The notes under the pieces: generated by a model
What the model was told of the DNA's origin: nothing
The model's input: the letters and a program-made list of their open reading frames with translations, nothing else
The model's database searches: none
Source of the DNA: a virus
IMG/VR virus record: IMGVR_UViG_3300018428_000180
Coordinates: 1-23,934 of that record
Direction: 5' to 3' (one strand)
Length of the DNA stretch: 23,934 nucleotides
Shown here: positions 15,472-22,277 of the stretch, piece by piece
How positions within the stretch are numbered: the first letter of the stretch is position 1
Layout: each line of letters starts with the position of its first letter
Made by a program: the position numbers and the translations under genes

Positions 15472-15500
15472 GTTATATATTATATGCTATGATCTTCTAA
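15456..15500 (-). promoter_or_regulatory. Perfect 11-bp inverted repeat around the primase start
   Basis: TTAGAAGATCA at 15456-15466 is the exact reverse complement of TGATCTTCTAA at 15490-15500 (plus strand), with 23 bases between. The loop holds the primase ATG (15469-15471) and a TATAAT box. On DNA this could be an operator; in RNA made from further upstream it would form a hairpin presenting the start codon in the loop. The palindrome is read directly; its function is inferred. Confidence 0.65.
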
Positions 15501-15507
15501 ATTGCAA
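15479..15507 (-). promoter_or_regulatory. Sigma70-type promoter for the primase-helicase operon
   Basis: On the minus strand TTGCAA (15507-15502) is followed after exactly 17 bases by TATAAT (15484-15479), a full -10 box with a 4/6 -35 box. Initiation would fall about at the ATG at 15471, giving a leaderless or nearly leaderless mRNA. A host-type early promoter is expected for replication genes. Confidence 0.5.
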
Positions 15508-15510
15508 GAC

Positions 15511-16500
15511 TTATCGGTAAGATATACTGGTAATACTTCCTAAATTAATTTTAACATTTGGTGCTTGTACATAACCTTGCCCACCATCTGTGAGTGTTAA
15601 GCCTGTTACGCTGTCACTGGTAACAGTTGCAGTTGCTTCTGCTCCGGTGCCTAGCCCAATGATTTCAACATTAGGGCTACCAGTTCCTAGATATTCATCG
15701 CCTCCGTTGGCTACCGAAATACTGGTAACTGCACCGCTGGACACATTAGCAGTAGCGGTTGCATTATTGCCGTACTGGTTAAGTTCAAATCTAAGGTAGT
15801 TGTGGTTACCCGCAATGTTGACATGCGCTCTATCAGTTTGATTGGTATATACGATTTGACTACCAACATCATACCAAGGGCCTAGTTGTGTATCACTGGC
15901 TTGCGCTTTAACGTTGCCAGTAAAATTATCGAAATCGAATTGAAATGTGGTATAGTTGCTTTCGCCGATATAAACAATTCCACTGTGTACGCGATTTGGA
16001 TTGTCAATATCTCTACCATCCATATGATCTGGAATATTCATTTGTTTGCTTTGTACAAAATCTGGATAAGTGCCGTCAACAATATCTGCATTGCCTCTAC
16101 TGCCAACATAATCATCAACGTAAACTGACTCCCACAGGTCGCCACTACCACGTTCAAGGCTCCATCCAACAACACCAGCTTCTAAGGTGCTCACATCAGC
16201 TTCTGTTAGTGTTACCTTAGCTCGGCCGTATGTAGAATTCAATGCTACAAGGTCCTTGCTTAACAGCAGTTTTTCACCGCTTTGATCAACAAGACGAAAA
16301 GTAATTGTACTGCCCGAAATATTTACGGGCTTCTGGTCTTGATTGATAAATTCAAATAGTATTACATTATCAACACCGAGGTTGATCTTTAGATTTTTTG
16401 CGTACACTGGTTGCCATCTCCGATCAAAGTATGCACCACTGGTGTCGACAGAAACTACTGTCAATATTTGTTGATATAAATAGGCAGTGGTAGAATACAT
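15511..16500 (-). CDS. Baseplate / fibre-type structural protein
   Basis: 329 residues. Residues about 35-125 (INLGVDNVILFEFINQDQKP...GSTITFRLVDQSGE...AKVTLTEADVSTLEAGVVGW) resemble the N-terminal immunoglobulin-like domain of phage baseplate upper and receptor-binding proteins. The middle is strand-rich. The C-terminus has two copies of a Gly-rich strand unit (about residues 252-288: SISVANGGDEYLGTGSPNVE, and 290-325: LTLTDGGQGYVQAPNVKINL), with a GGxxY motif common in marine phage virion proteins. No Cys is present. The ATG at 16500 has GGAG 8 bases upstream and a CATAAATA late box 21 bases upstream. A virion role is well supported; its place in the particle is not. Confidence 0.7.
   Translation of the reverse strand: MYSTTAYLYQQILTVVSVDTSGAYFDRRWQPVYAKNLKINLGVDNVILFEFINQDQKPVNISGSTITFRLVDQSGEKLLLSKDLVALNSTYGRAKVTLTEADVSTLEAGVVGWSLERGSGDLWESVYVDDYVGSRGNADIVDGTYPDFVQSKQMNIPDHMDGRDIDNPNRVHSGIVYIGESNYTTFQFDFDNFTGNVKAQASDTQLGPWYDVGSQIVYTNQTDRAHVNIAGNHNYLRFELNQYGNNATATANVSSGAVTSISVANGGDEYLGTGSPNVEIIGLGTGAEATATVTSDSVTGLTLTDGGQGYVQAPNVKINLGSITSISYR
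16475..16482 (+). promoter_or_regulatory. Perfect late promoter TATAAATA for the plus-strand pair
   Basis: An exact TATAAATA on the plus strand, 44 bases upstream of the ATG at 16527. It lies inside the first codons of the minus-strand structural gene. Confidence 0.6.
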
Positions 16501-16521
16501 TTATTAAACTCCATTATAGAG

Positions 16522-16529
16522 TATTTATG
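16522..16529 (-). promoter_or_regulatory. Late promoter box CATAAATA for the structural gene
   Basis: The minus strand reads CATAAATA; the box overlaps the ATG of the plus-strand gene. Its leader carries TATAAT and GGAG before the ATG at 16500. Confidence 0.55.
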
Positions 16530-16904
16530 GGCCCAGAAGTATTTGAAAAATTAGCAGAGCGTTACCCTTTTATAACATTTTGCACCTACGCAGGTAACGA
16601 GTATGTAGGTGTTATACAAAATCAAGACGATATTGTTACAACCATCTACGACTTTGGCAACATTCAAAGTGCCGAGTTAAAAACATTATTCCTTGATCTA
16701 GCCAACGTATGGTGGTGGGAAAGCAATCGTAGCATACCAATAAACATCTTCCTCAAGGGTGAATGGGATCCATTTAAGCCTTACTTGAAAACATTTATCA
16801 ACAAGGATCTTGACATACTGCATGGTCCTTGCACAAGCCTTGCGGAACTTAGCCGCAAAAAAACAAAACGCAAAAGCATCACACTAGTACGGAAAATTGA
16901 TTAA
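16527..16904 (+). CDS. Conserved-type phage hypothetical protein, 125 aa
   Basis: Function not recognised. Mixed alpha/beta, with an unusual run of aromatic residues (NVWWWESNRSIPINIFLKGE, about residues 60-80) and a basic end (RKKTKRKSITLVRKID). The WWWESNR...PINIFLK pattern resembles, from memory, a small protein of T4-like marine phages. No catalytic motif, signal or membrane segment. The ribosome site is weak (AGAG). The stop TAA overlaps the next gene's ATG (TAATG), so it forms a two-gene late unit with the SGNH-like protein. Confidence 0.75.
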   Translation: MGPEVFEKLAERYPFITFCTYAGNEYVGVIQNQDDIVTTIYDFGNIQSAELKTLFLDLANVWWWESNRSIPINIFLKGEWDPFKPYLKTFINKDLDILHGPCTSLAELSRKKTKRKSITLVRKID

Positions 16905-17647
16905 TGAATACTCTGTTGGTTAACGGTTGTAGTGCCACTCGCAGCAAACCAGATGAAACCACTTGGGCAGATCATTGTTGCAAGCACTTTGGATTTACCA
17001 ACTACAAAAATATGGCAATGCGAGGTGCAGGAAATCAGTACATTTGCGACAGCACAATCTATATATTAGAAACAGAACAGCACTCTCCAGTGGATACATT
17101 TGTGCTCATACAATGGACCTCCATCACACGAAAAGATGTTACCGTCAGCGGCGAATGGTACTACAACATCAAAGATGAATATACATGCGTAAAAGAGACA
17201 GCATCTGACCTTTACCATGTACACAGTGGCGGATGGTTGAATTACAGTTGGGAACACAATCGAGTTACTAAAAAATTGTTTGATCAGCAATATAAAATGA
17301 TTGATCCTCGAGGTATGGGCATAGATAGCTTGTTGTGTTTTATAAAACTGCAACACTATCTCGAATCCAAAGGGTTTAGCTACGCTGTAACCACAAACAA
17401 CTATCATTTCGACGAGTTGGAACCTACAAACATTCACGGAGAGTTTCACCTTGGGTATTTTTGTAAAGACTTAGATTTGTACAAAAATTTTGCATGCAAA
17501 AATTGGTTTTATGCAAACAAAAACCAAGGCATCAACGATTATGCTTTCAGCATGAACCAATTACATAACAGACATGCGACTGAATTAGCACACAAAAAAT
17601 TTGCAGAAGATGCGGCTATTCCGTACTTGCAAAAATTTATCCACTGA
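16904..17647 (+). CDS. SGNH-hydrolase-like protein, 247 aa
   Basis: The N-terminus LLVNGCSATRS has a G-C-S in place of GDS, with Ser10 in the block I position. MAMRGAGNQYICDS (about 40-53) fits block II/III with its Gly and Asn, and FVLIQWTSITRKDV (about 66-79) fits the strand after it. Near the end LHNRHATELAHKKFAED resembles block V, where His follows an acidic or Asn residue (DxxH). Proteins with GCS-x-T and W-T/S-S-x-x-R motifs are widespread in marine phages; their substrates are unknown. Late promoter and coupling to the 125-aa gene suggest a late or virion-related role. The last 11 bases overlap the end of the opposite-strand mini-DnaE gene. Confidence 0.6.
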   Translation: MNTLLVNGCSATRSKPDETTWADHCCKHFGFTNYKNMAMRGAGNQYICDSTIYILETEQHSPVDTFVLIQWTSITRKDVTVSGEWYYNIKDEYTCVKETASDLYHVHSGGWLNYSWEHNRVTKKLFDQQYKMIDPRGMGIDSLLCFIKLQHYLESKGFSYAVTTNNYHFDELEPTNIHGEFHLGYFCKDLDLYKNFACKNWFYANKNQGINDYAFSMNQLHNRHATELAHKKFAEDAAIPYLQKFIH

Positions 17648-18197
17648 GTAGGTTGATGTGTAGTGCAACCAACCTGGCATAGCTGATGCTGTGGCTTTTC
17701 TTAAAAGTAAACCCAGCACTGTCATCTCCATCCCATACACTTGCAAACACAGTTTCCCAAGGCTGTCGCTGTAGGTGTGCCTTGCCTGGACGAATGATAG
17801 CAATAAAAGCCGCCATTCTGGGAATACTATCCGGACGCATGTCACACACTAAATCATGATAGTTGCTGATGTGTACAACCTGTTCACAGAACTGTTTATC
17901 TAATAATAAATCCCAATTTGGTTCTTGAGCAAGCATGGCGTCATAATGAGCTTGGTCACGCACTAGTGTGTACACACTTTGATTTAAGAAGTCAATCTTG
18001 AAGTATCCACGATCCTCGGCTTCGCGATAATCAATGCTTGCACAGTTGTGGATTGGATCAATGGGAATAGGAGTTACATACACACCCGAGTTGTGTTTAC
18101 GAACTTCCCCATTATTTTCTTGACGTGCAGGTACATGCTTGATTAGTTCAAGTATGCGATTACGATCTGCAAAGTCTATATCTACATCAGCACTCAT
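17637..18197 (-). CDS. Miniature DnaE-like (family C polymerase palm/fingers) protein, 186 aa
   Basis: Motifs of Pol III alpha appear in the correct order in only 186 residues. ADVDIDF at residues 3-9 matches PDxDIDF (D6 and D8 as catalytic-type Asp); RKHNSGVYV at 33-41 matches the HAAGVVI strand; EDRGYFKIDFLNQSVYTL at 61-78 matches the KxDFLGLxTL motif with D69; RPDSIPRMAAFIAIIRPGK at 121-139 matches the RPDxxxDIxALxALxRPGP fingers segment; FKKSHSISYA at 165-174 matches FNKSHAxAYA. The PHP domain, the upstream palm, the thumb (between residues 9 and 33) and everything after the fingers are missing. All three aspartates survive, so it is not simply decaying. Similar small proteins occur in T4-like cyanophages as unknowns, from memory. 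The ATG overlaps the preceding TGA by 11 bases. Polymerase activity is doubtful; a regulatory or binding role is possible. Confidence 0.75.
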   Translation of the reverse strand: MSADVDIDFADRNRILELIKHVPARQENNGEVRKHNSGVYVTPIPIDPIHNCASIDYREAEDRGYFKIDFLNQSVYTLVRDQAHYDAMLAQEPNWDLLLDKQFCEQVVHISNYHDLVCDMRPDSIPRMAAFIAIIRPGKAHLQRQPWETVFASVWDGDDSAGFTFKKSHSISYARLVALHINLLSG

Positions 18198-19389
18198 TGA
18201 ATTTACTATTATAGTGTTGCTTGATTATTTTGTCAAACTTTTCGACTGCTTGTTTTCCATTCTGTTCTGTAAAGAACTTATGGAAATTAGAAAGTATCAT
18301 TTCTTTGCATTTATCTTCTGCGAATACCCATTGATTATCATATAACCATGCAACTGCGTCGGCTTGTGCAATGTGACGCAGTTGATGATCGCACTCATTA
18401 TCCCACTGTTTTAACTCGTCTGGCAAAAGACTCCATGCTGAGTAGTATCCATAATCATGCATCATCTGATGAAAATGCGCACCAGCAACCGGAAAAGGCA
18501 TGACTCCTGCTATGAAACATTTCCAACTTTTTTCTGTCAATGCAAATTCATCGTTGATCCATACTGTTTCAGGATAAACAATACAATTATTTTCATAATA
18601 GTATGGCAGTAGAAAACATCCTGGATTTATATCACCTCTTGTATTGTTGACATCCGGTGTTTGTCTACCTGGCAATATACTATCAGCATAATAGGTCCAA
18701 TCTTGTTGGCTTTTAATCGTGTAGATTGTATTGCACAAATCTTTAAACTCTGTATCCTCTACAGTTTCAATTACGCTGTCAAAGGTTTCATATACTCCAC
18801 TGCTCAATACATTATGAAGATTCACACCAGGGCACTGTTGCCCAATACATAAAAAGAAATGTTGTCTTACACTTTTGTTTCTGCCATTGATATAGGTAAT
18901 ACCATTTCGTGTGTCATTGGCATTCCGTTGACTGTAAAAAGTTGGATAAAACGGACTACAGTAAAATTCTTTAAACATTTCATGGAATGCTTGTCTTTCC
19001 CACAATATGTTGTTGTTCCAATCAGGTCGGTTATAAAAGTAACTGTGCAACTGAAAATATACATTAGGTTGTTTATTGTTTAGAAGATCACCAATGGTTT
19101 GTGTGCTACACACACTGAGTGGTTCTGTGCCATTGTCAATGAACACCACATCAAAAGTATCCAACAGTTGAAGTATGCTATCGTCAGGCAAGTGATGCAG
19201 AAGAACATTAAACTCAGTCTGATCAAGATCCTGCCCGGTGTATTCAGATACAGTGATGTCACAGGTGACACGATAATTAGGCTGATCGAGGTATTGCAGA
19301 TATGCCGCCCACTGATCAACTATTTGATGAGTAACAACACCCTGATTAGGTGGTGATTCATTGATTGTATAAAAATTAACTTTGTGCAT
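18187..19389 (-). CDS. Glycosyltransferase-like protein, copy 2 of a tandem pair
   Basis: About 400 residues. The second half has ENNCIVYPETVWINDEFAL, TEKSWKCFIAGVMPFPVAGA and HFHQMMHDYGYY (about residues 260-315), which resembles the acceptor/donor loop of GT-B fold glycosyltransferases of the fucosyltransferase/exostosin type (TEK...AxxAGxxPVxxG). YINGRNKSVR lies mid-protein and VFIDNGTEPL in the first third. It shares these blocks, in the same order, with the gene directly upstream, so the two are tandem paralogues. Likely role: glycan or DNA-base glycosylation; inference only. It starts 14 bases inside the end of the upstream copy and overlaps the mini-DnaE start downstream. No signal peptide. 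Confidence 0.6.
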   Translation of the reverse strand: MHKVNFYTINESPPNQGVVTHQIVDQWAAYLQYLDQPNYRVTCDITVSEYTGQDLDQTEFNVLLHHLPDDSILQLLDTFDVVFIDNGTEPLSVCSTQTIGDLLNNKQPNVYFQLHSYFYNRPDWNNNILWERQAFHEMFKEFYCSPFYPTFYSQRNANDTRNGITYINGRNKSVRQHFFLCIGQQCPGVNLHNVLSSGVYETFDSVIETVEDTEFKDLCNTIYTIKSQQDWTYYADSILPGRQTPDVNNTRGDINPGCFLLPYYYENNCIVYPETVWINDEFALTEKSWKCFIAGVMPFPVAGAHFHQMMHDYGYYSAWSLLPDELKQWDNECDHQLRHIAQADAVAWLYDNQWVFAEDKCKEMILSNFHKFFTEQNGKQAVEKFDKIIKQHYNSKFNEC

Positions 19390-20554
19390 AAAATTTCTTT
19401 GCGTAATGTTGTTCTACGACGTTATAGAATTTTTCAATTGCCTGTACACTGTCCCGACTTGTAAAAAACTGTGTATAGTTTTGTTTCCGAATGTTTACAC
19501 ATTCTGCACTGTTAAAAACTTCTTCTTGATGCTCGTAGAGCCACTGAATGGCTTCAATTTGCTGTTTCATTCTTTGTTCATGATCTAACACAGTATCAAA
19601 GCTTCGAAGCGCATGCGGTAACAAGTGATAAGCTGTGTGGTAGCCCTTTTGTGAAAACATTTGATGCAAGTTTGCGCCACCGACGGGAAAAGGAATACTA
19701 CCACTTATGAAACATTTAGCACTTTTTTCAGTGATACACAGCTCATTGTTGATCCATGTTGTTTCTGGGTACACCACACAATTATTTTCGTAATACAAAT
19801 CTAACATTTGCATACCCGGTGGCACATTACCAAACTTACCGTTTGCTCCGATCTCAAACCCTTGATCGTAATAATCCCATTGTTTTTTTCCATTGGTGCA
19901 CTTCTGATTGCATGCATCTCTAAATTTGGTATCGTCGGGGGTTTCAAAAAAACTGGTCATGGTTTCCCAAACATGTTGACCACTTAGTGCATTATAAATA
20001 GGCACACTAGTATTTTCTGCCAGCATGCTTAAAAAATAGTTACGAACACTCTTGTTTCTTCCATTTATATAACTCATCCCATTACGTTGTTTGGAAGAAA
20101 ATCTATCCTTGTAATAAAACGGATAGAAGGGACGTGTATAACAGTCTCGTACAAGATCATTCCACGCATTGCGTGAAATCAGTTTGTCCGAAAACTTTTG
20201 TGTATGATAAAACCTACTGTCACATTGTACTAGTATATTTTTCCGATCACTTGTGATCAGATCGTACAGCACCGTCGAACAAACTATCCCAAGTGGTTCA
20301 ACTCCATTATCTAACAAAACTAAATCAAACTTATCTATGTAATCATAAATTTGTTCATCAGGATTGACCCAATGTAGGATATTAAATTTATCTGGATCTG
20401 GATCTTTGTCGAATTGGTTGTAAACTTGTTCGTACTGATCATCGACTTGAAAATTTTCACTTACGCTTTGCACATAGGCATACCAGCAGTCAAATATTTG
20501 ATTGCCAAGATCGTGATCGTTTATTGAGTAAAATTTAAATTTACGAATTACCAA
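19376..20554 (-). CDS. Glycosyltransferase-like protein, copy 1 of a tandem pair
   Basis: About 392 residues from a TTG at 20554 that overlaps the preceding stop (TTGGTAA) and has AGG upstream. A longer in-frame TTG at 20623 would overlap the zinc-finger gene by 76 bases and adds residues with no match to copy 2, whose Met aligns near FKFYSIND here. Shared blocks: LLDNGVEPLGI, YINGRNKSVRNYF, YYENNCVVYPETTWINNEL, and TEKSAKCFISGSIPFPVGGA with HQMFSQKGY. The last is the GT-B-like TEK...AG...PFPVxG segment. The copies differ much in between, so the duplication is not recent. Substrate unknown. Confidence 0.6.
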   Translation of the reverse strand: MVIRKFKFYSINDHDLGNQIFDCWYAYVQSVSENFQVDDQYEQVYNQFDKDPDPDKFNILHWVNPDEQIYDYIDKFDLVLLDNGVEPLGIVCSTVLYDLITSDRKNILVQCDSRFYHTQKFSDKLISRNAWNDLVRDCYTRPFYPFYYKDRFSSKQRNGMSYINGRNKSVRNYFLSMLAENTSVPIYNALSGQHVWETMTSFFETPDDTKFRDACNQKCTNGKKQWDYYDQGFEIGANGKFGNVPPGMQMLDLYYENNCVVYPETTWINNELCITEKSAKCFISGSIPFPVGGANLHQMFSQKGYHTAYHLLPHALRSFDTVLDHEQRMKQQIEAIQWLYEHQEEVFNSAECVNIRKQNYTQFFTSRDSVQAIEKFYNVVEQHYAKKFYAQS

Positions 20555-21234
20555 CCTGCCTGTTTTAATATTTCTTCGGCGTATGCTTGATCCGCTGGAT
20601 AGTCCCGAAACTTCTTCTGCCAAAAATCACTGTCTATCCACGGCCACACTATTTGTATCTGCTCTGTGTTCATGTTGTTAAGGAACTGTTGTCCACTGGC
20701 ACAGTTGTAGATGATCCATGGGCTTATCTTACCTGTGCTTATAGCATAGGTTACCGTGTTGCTGTTGCCATAGCGTAGCACATCATGTGGCTCACAACCC
20801 TTTTCCTCACCCCAGGATATAGAGTAGTTTATAGCACGTTGTAGTGCGTCTGTGAGTGCTTCTGTGCGCAGATACTGTTGCAAGTATTCATCATACATGC
20901 TGTCCTTAGCCCAGTGATCCAGTTTCTTGTTATTTTTTAGCAACCAATCAATGTAGCGTTCTATGTTGATTGCGTTGATGTTCACACACTGTCTGCCAAA
21001 TTTTACAAACGCATTATAGTAAGGGCTCTTGGCAAAGTCATCATAGCTCTTGAACTTGGCTGATCCTTGTGTCATTTCATAGAAACGCAGATAGGCGTTC
21101 AGTCCGATCTGAACACCCTTTTCATTTTGCTGTTGATGTCTGCGTTTAGGTTCGCAAAGGTGTACTGCTAGTGTGCTTTCTTTCTTGAAACCTTTCTCAC
21201 AGTATTTGCAAACATGACTACTTGTCGTTTCCAA
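20548..21234 (-). CDS. Zinc-finger phage protein of unknown function, 228 aa
   Basis: The N-terminus has a single zinc-finger-like motif: C-x2-C, 12 residues, then H with a Cys two residues on and a further His (VCKYCEKGF...STLAVHLCEPKRR), so C2H2 or C2HC type. The rest (about 35-228) is helical, with aromatic-rich stretches (GVQIGLNAYLRFYEMTQ; IERYIDWLLKNNKKLDHWAK; IQIVWPWIDSDFWQKKF), and is a conserved domain I do not recognise. No ATG lies near the finger, so a TTG at 21234 with GAAGG upstream is the likely start; it overlaps the clamp-loader candidate by 17 bases. The finger and the replication neighbour suggest nucleic-acid binding, by inference. Confidence 0.7.
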   Translation of the reverse strand: METTSSHVCKYCEKGFKKESTLAVHLCEPKRRHQQQNEKGVQIGLNAYLRFYEMTQGSAKFKSYDDFAKSPYYNAFVKFGRQCVNINAINIERYIDWLLKNNKKLDHWAKDSMYDEYLQQYLRTEALTDALQRAINYSISWGEEKGCEPHDVLRYGNSNTVTYAISTGKISPWIIYNCASGQQFLNNMNTEQIQIVWPWIDSDFWQKKFRDYPADQAYAEEILKQAGW

Positions 21235-21658
21235 GATCCTTCATCATCTCCCGTAGTTCTGCCTTGGTAATTACCTTGCTGAGTGTGTCAATGTCACTCA
21301 TTTTTGCTGATGGCATGAGTTCCATCAGTGTCTTTTTAACTTCGTTGTTGCCTTTGTCTTTCTTTTTTGGTGCAATCCATTGGTGTCTGTGCGAGCCCAT
21401 ACCAGGACTTATAGTGGTTGCTAACAACCATTGTAGCTTAGGATGTTTACTCAAGTCAAAGAAGTGTTTGTTCAATCTCTCGTTGCAAGCGACCAAGTAG
21501 TATTCTTGCAGTTCGCTGGGTCCTTGCACCGCACTGCCCCAACGTATCATTAAAAAGTTGCTAAACTTTTTGCGCTCTTCATCAGTGAGGCTGTCATAAA
21601 AGTCTCTGCTTTTACGATCCAGTTGTGCCATTTCATTCTGTATACTTAGTTTTTCCAC
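21218..21658 (-). CDS. Probable clamp-loader small subunit, gp62-like
   Basis: 146 residues. The central block (RDFYDSLTDEERKKFSNFLM, IRWGSAV, LQEYYLVACNERLNKHFFDL, LQWLLATTISPGMG, HRHQWIAPKKK) matches, from memory, proteins annotated as gp62 clamp-loader subunit in T4-like cyanophages; the layout of helices followed by a P-G-x-G-x2-R/K loop also fits T4 gp62. With gp44 it would load the sliding clamp. gp44 and the clamp are not in this window, so the call rests on recollection of the family. Start is a GTG at 21658 directly after a TAA, with AAAGG 8 bases upstream; an ATG nine codons further in is possible. Confidence 0.45.
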   Translation of the reverse strand: MEKLSIQNEMAQLDRKSRDFYDSLTDEERKKFSNFLMIRWGSAVQGPSELQEYYLVACNERLNKHFFDLSKHPKLQWLLATTISPGMGSHRHQWIAPKKKDKGNNEVKKTLMELMPSAKMSDIDTLSKVITKAELREMMKDLGNDK

Positions 21659-21676
21659 TTAAACGGCCTTTTTAAA
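21640..21676 (-). repeat. Imperfect direct repeat, copy at the gp62-like start
   Basis: On the minus strand AAGG then AGTGGAAAAACTAAGTATAC carries the ribosome site, the GTG start and the first codons (MEKLSIQ). A near copy flanks the other end of the methyltransferase gene at 22240-22277. Within the first 21 bases from AGTGG 18 match; two of the three differences are third-position. Confidence 0.65.
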
Positions 21677-22261
21677 TATGTTGATAGGTCTGCCAGCACA
21701 GTAAGCTGATTGAGGATGGTAAATTTTTATTATACATTCATATCCAAGATTGTGCATAGCTTGTTTAAGCACTGTTTGATCTATGTGCGAAACAATATTG
21801 CATGTTTTTTTACCAGCAAGGGCATAACGCATACCAGGGCAATTAGCAATCTCATCGGTAAAGTTTAGAGAATCCTCGCAAGCATCAGTTATTATATAGT
21901 CAGGATCGCAATTATTTACAGTTTCTTCAAGAACATGTAGCGGAGCATGACTGTGATACAAAACTCCAAGCAATAGTACAACATCGTGTTTGCCTGCAAG
22001 ATTTAAGTCTTTGTGCATATCTCCGTGTATTATTTTTATGTTTTTTGACGCTGGCCAATTAATTGTTTCTAAGATGTCACATGCATTTTCACTTGCCTCA
22101 ATGAGTGTCAAGTTTTTAATATTAATTTGCACCAATACTTTACTATAGTGTCCATTTAATGGACCTACTTCTAAAACTGATCTATTTTCACAGACATGAA
22201 ACACATGGTTTTGCATCCATCTATAATGTTCTTGGTTGTCTTGTGTACTGAGCTTTTCCAC
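21659..22261 (-). CDS. SAM-dependent methyltransferase (class I), 200 aa
   Basis: Motif I is VLEVGPLNGHYSKVL at residues about 29-43 (E-x-G-x-x-x-G). LTLIEAS carries the acidic ribose-binding residue of motif II, IIHGDMH fits motif III, and VVLLLGVLYHSHAPLHVLEE fits motif IV with the helix after it, as in small-molecule or sugar methyltransferases. No NPPY/DPPY motif of DNA amino-methyltransferases is seen. The start is a GTG overlapping the previous stop (TAGTG), with AAGG upstream. Its first codons and ribosome site are nearly repeated at the start of the next gene, which suggests insertion between UvsW and the clamp-loader candidate. Target unknown. Confidence 0.75.
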   Translation of the reverse strand: MEKLSTQDNQEHYRWMQNHVFHVCENRSVLEVGPLNGHYSKVLVQINIKNLTLIEASENACDILETINWPASKNIKIIHGDMHKDLNLAGKHDVVLLLGVLYHSHAPLHVLEETVNNCDPDYIITDACEDSLNFTDEIANCPGMRYALAGKKTCNIVSHIDQTVLKQAMHNLGYECIIKIYHPQSAYCAGRPINIFKKAV

Positions 22262-22277
22262 TAGAATGCCTTGTTGT
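22240..22277 (-). repeat. Imperfect direct repeat, copy at the methyltransferase start
   Basis: The minus strand reads AAGGCATTCT then AGTGGAAAAGCTCAGTACAC. It gives MEKLSTQ, matching MEKLSIQ of the next gene. The pair of repeats brackets the methyltransferase gene. Confidence 0.65.

Noticed and set aside
20555-20623. TTG at 20623 as the start of the first glycosyltransferase-like gene
   Set aside because: It overlaps the zinc-finger gene by 76 bases and the extra residues have no match in the paralogue.
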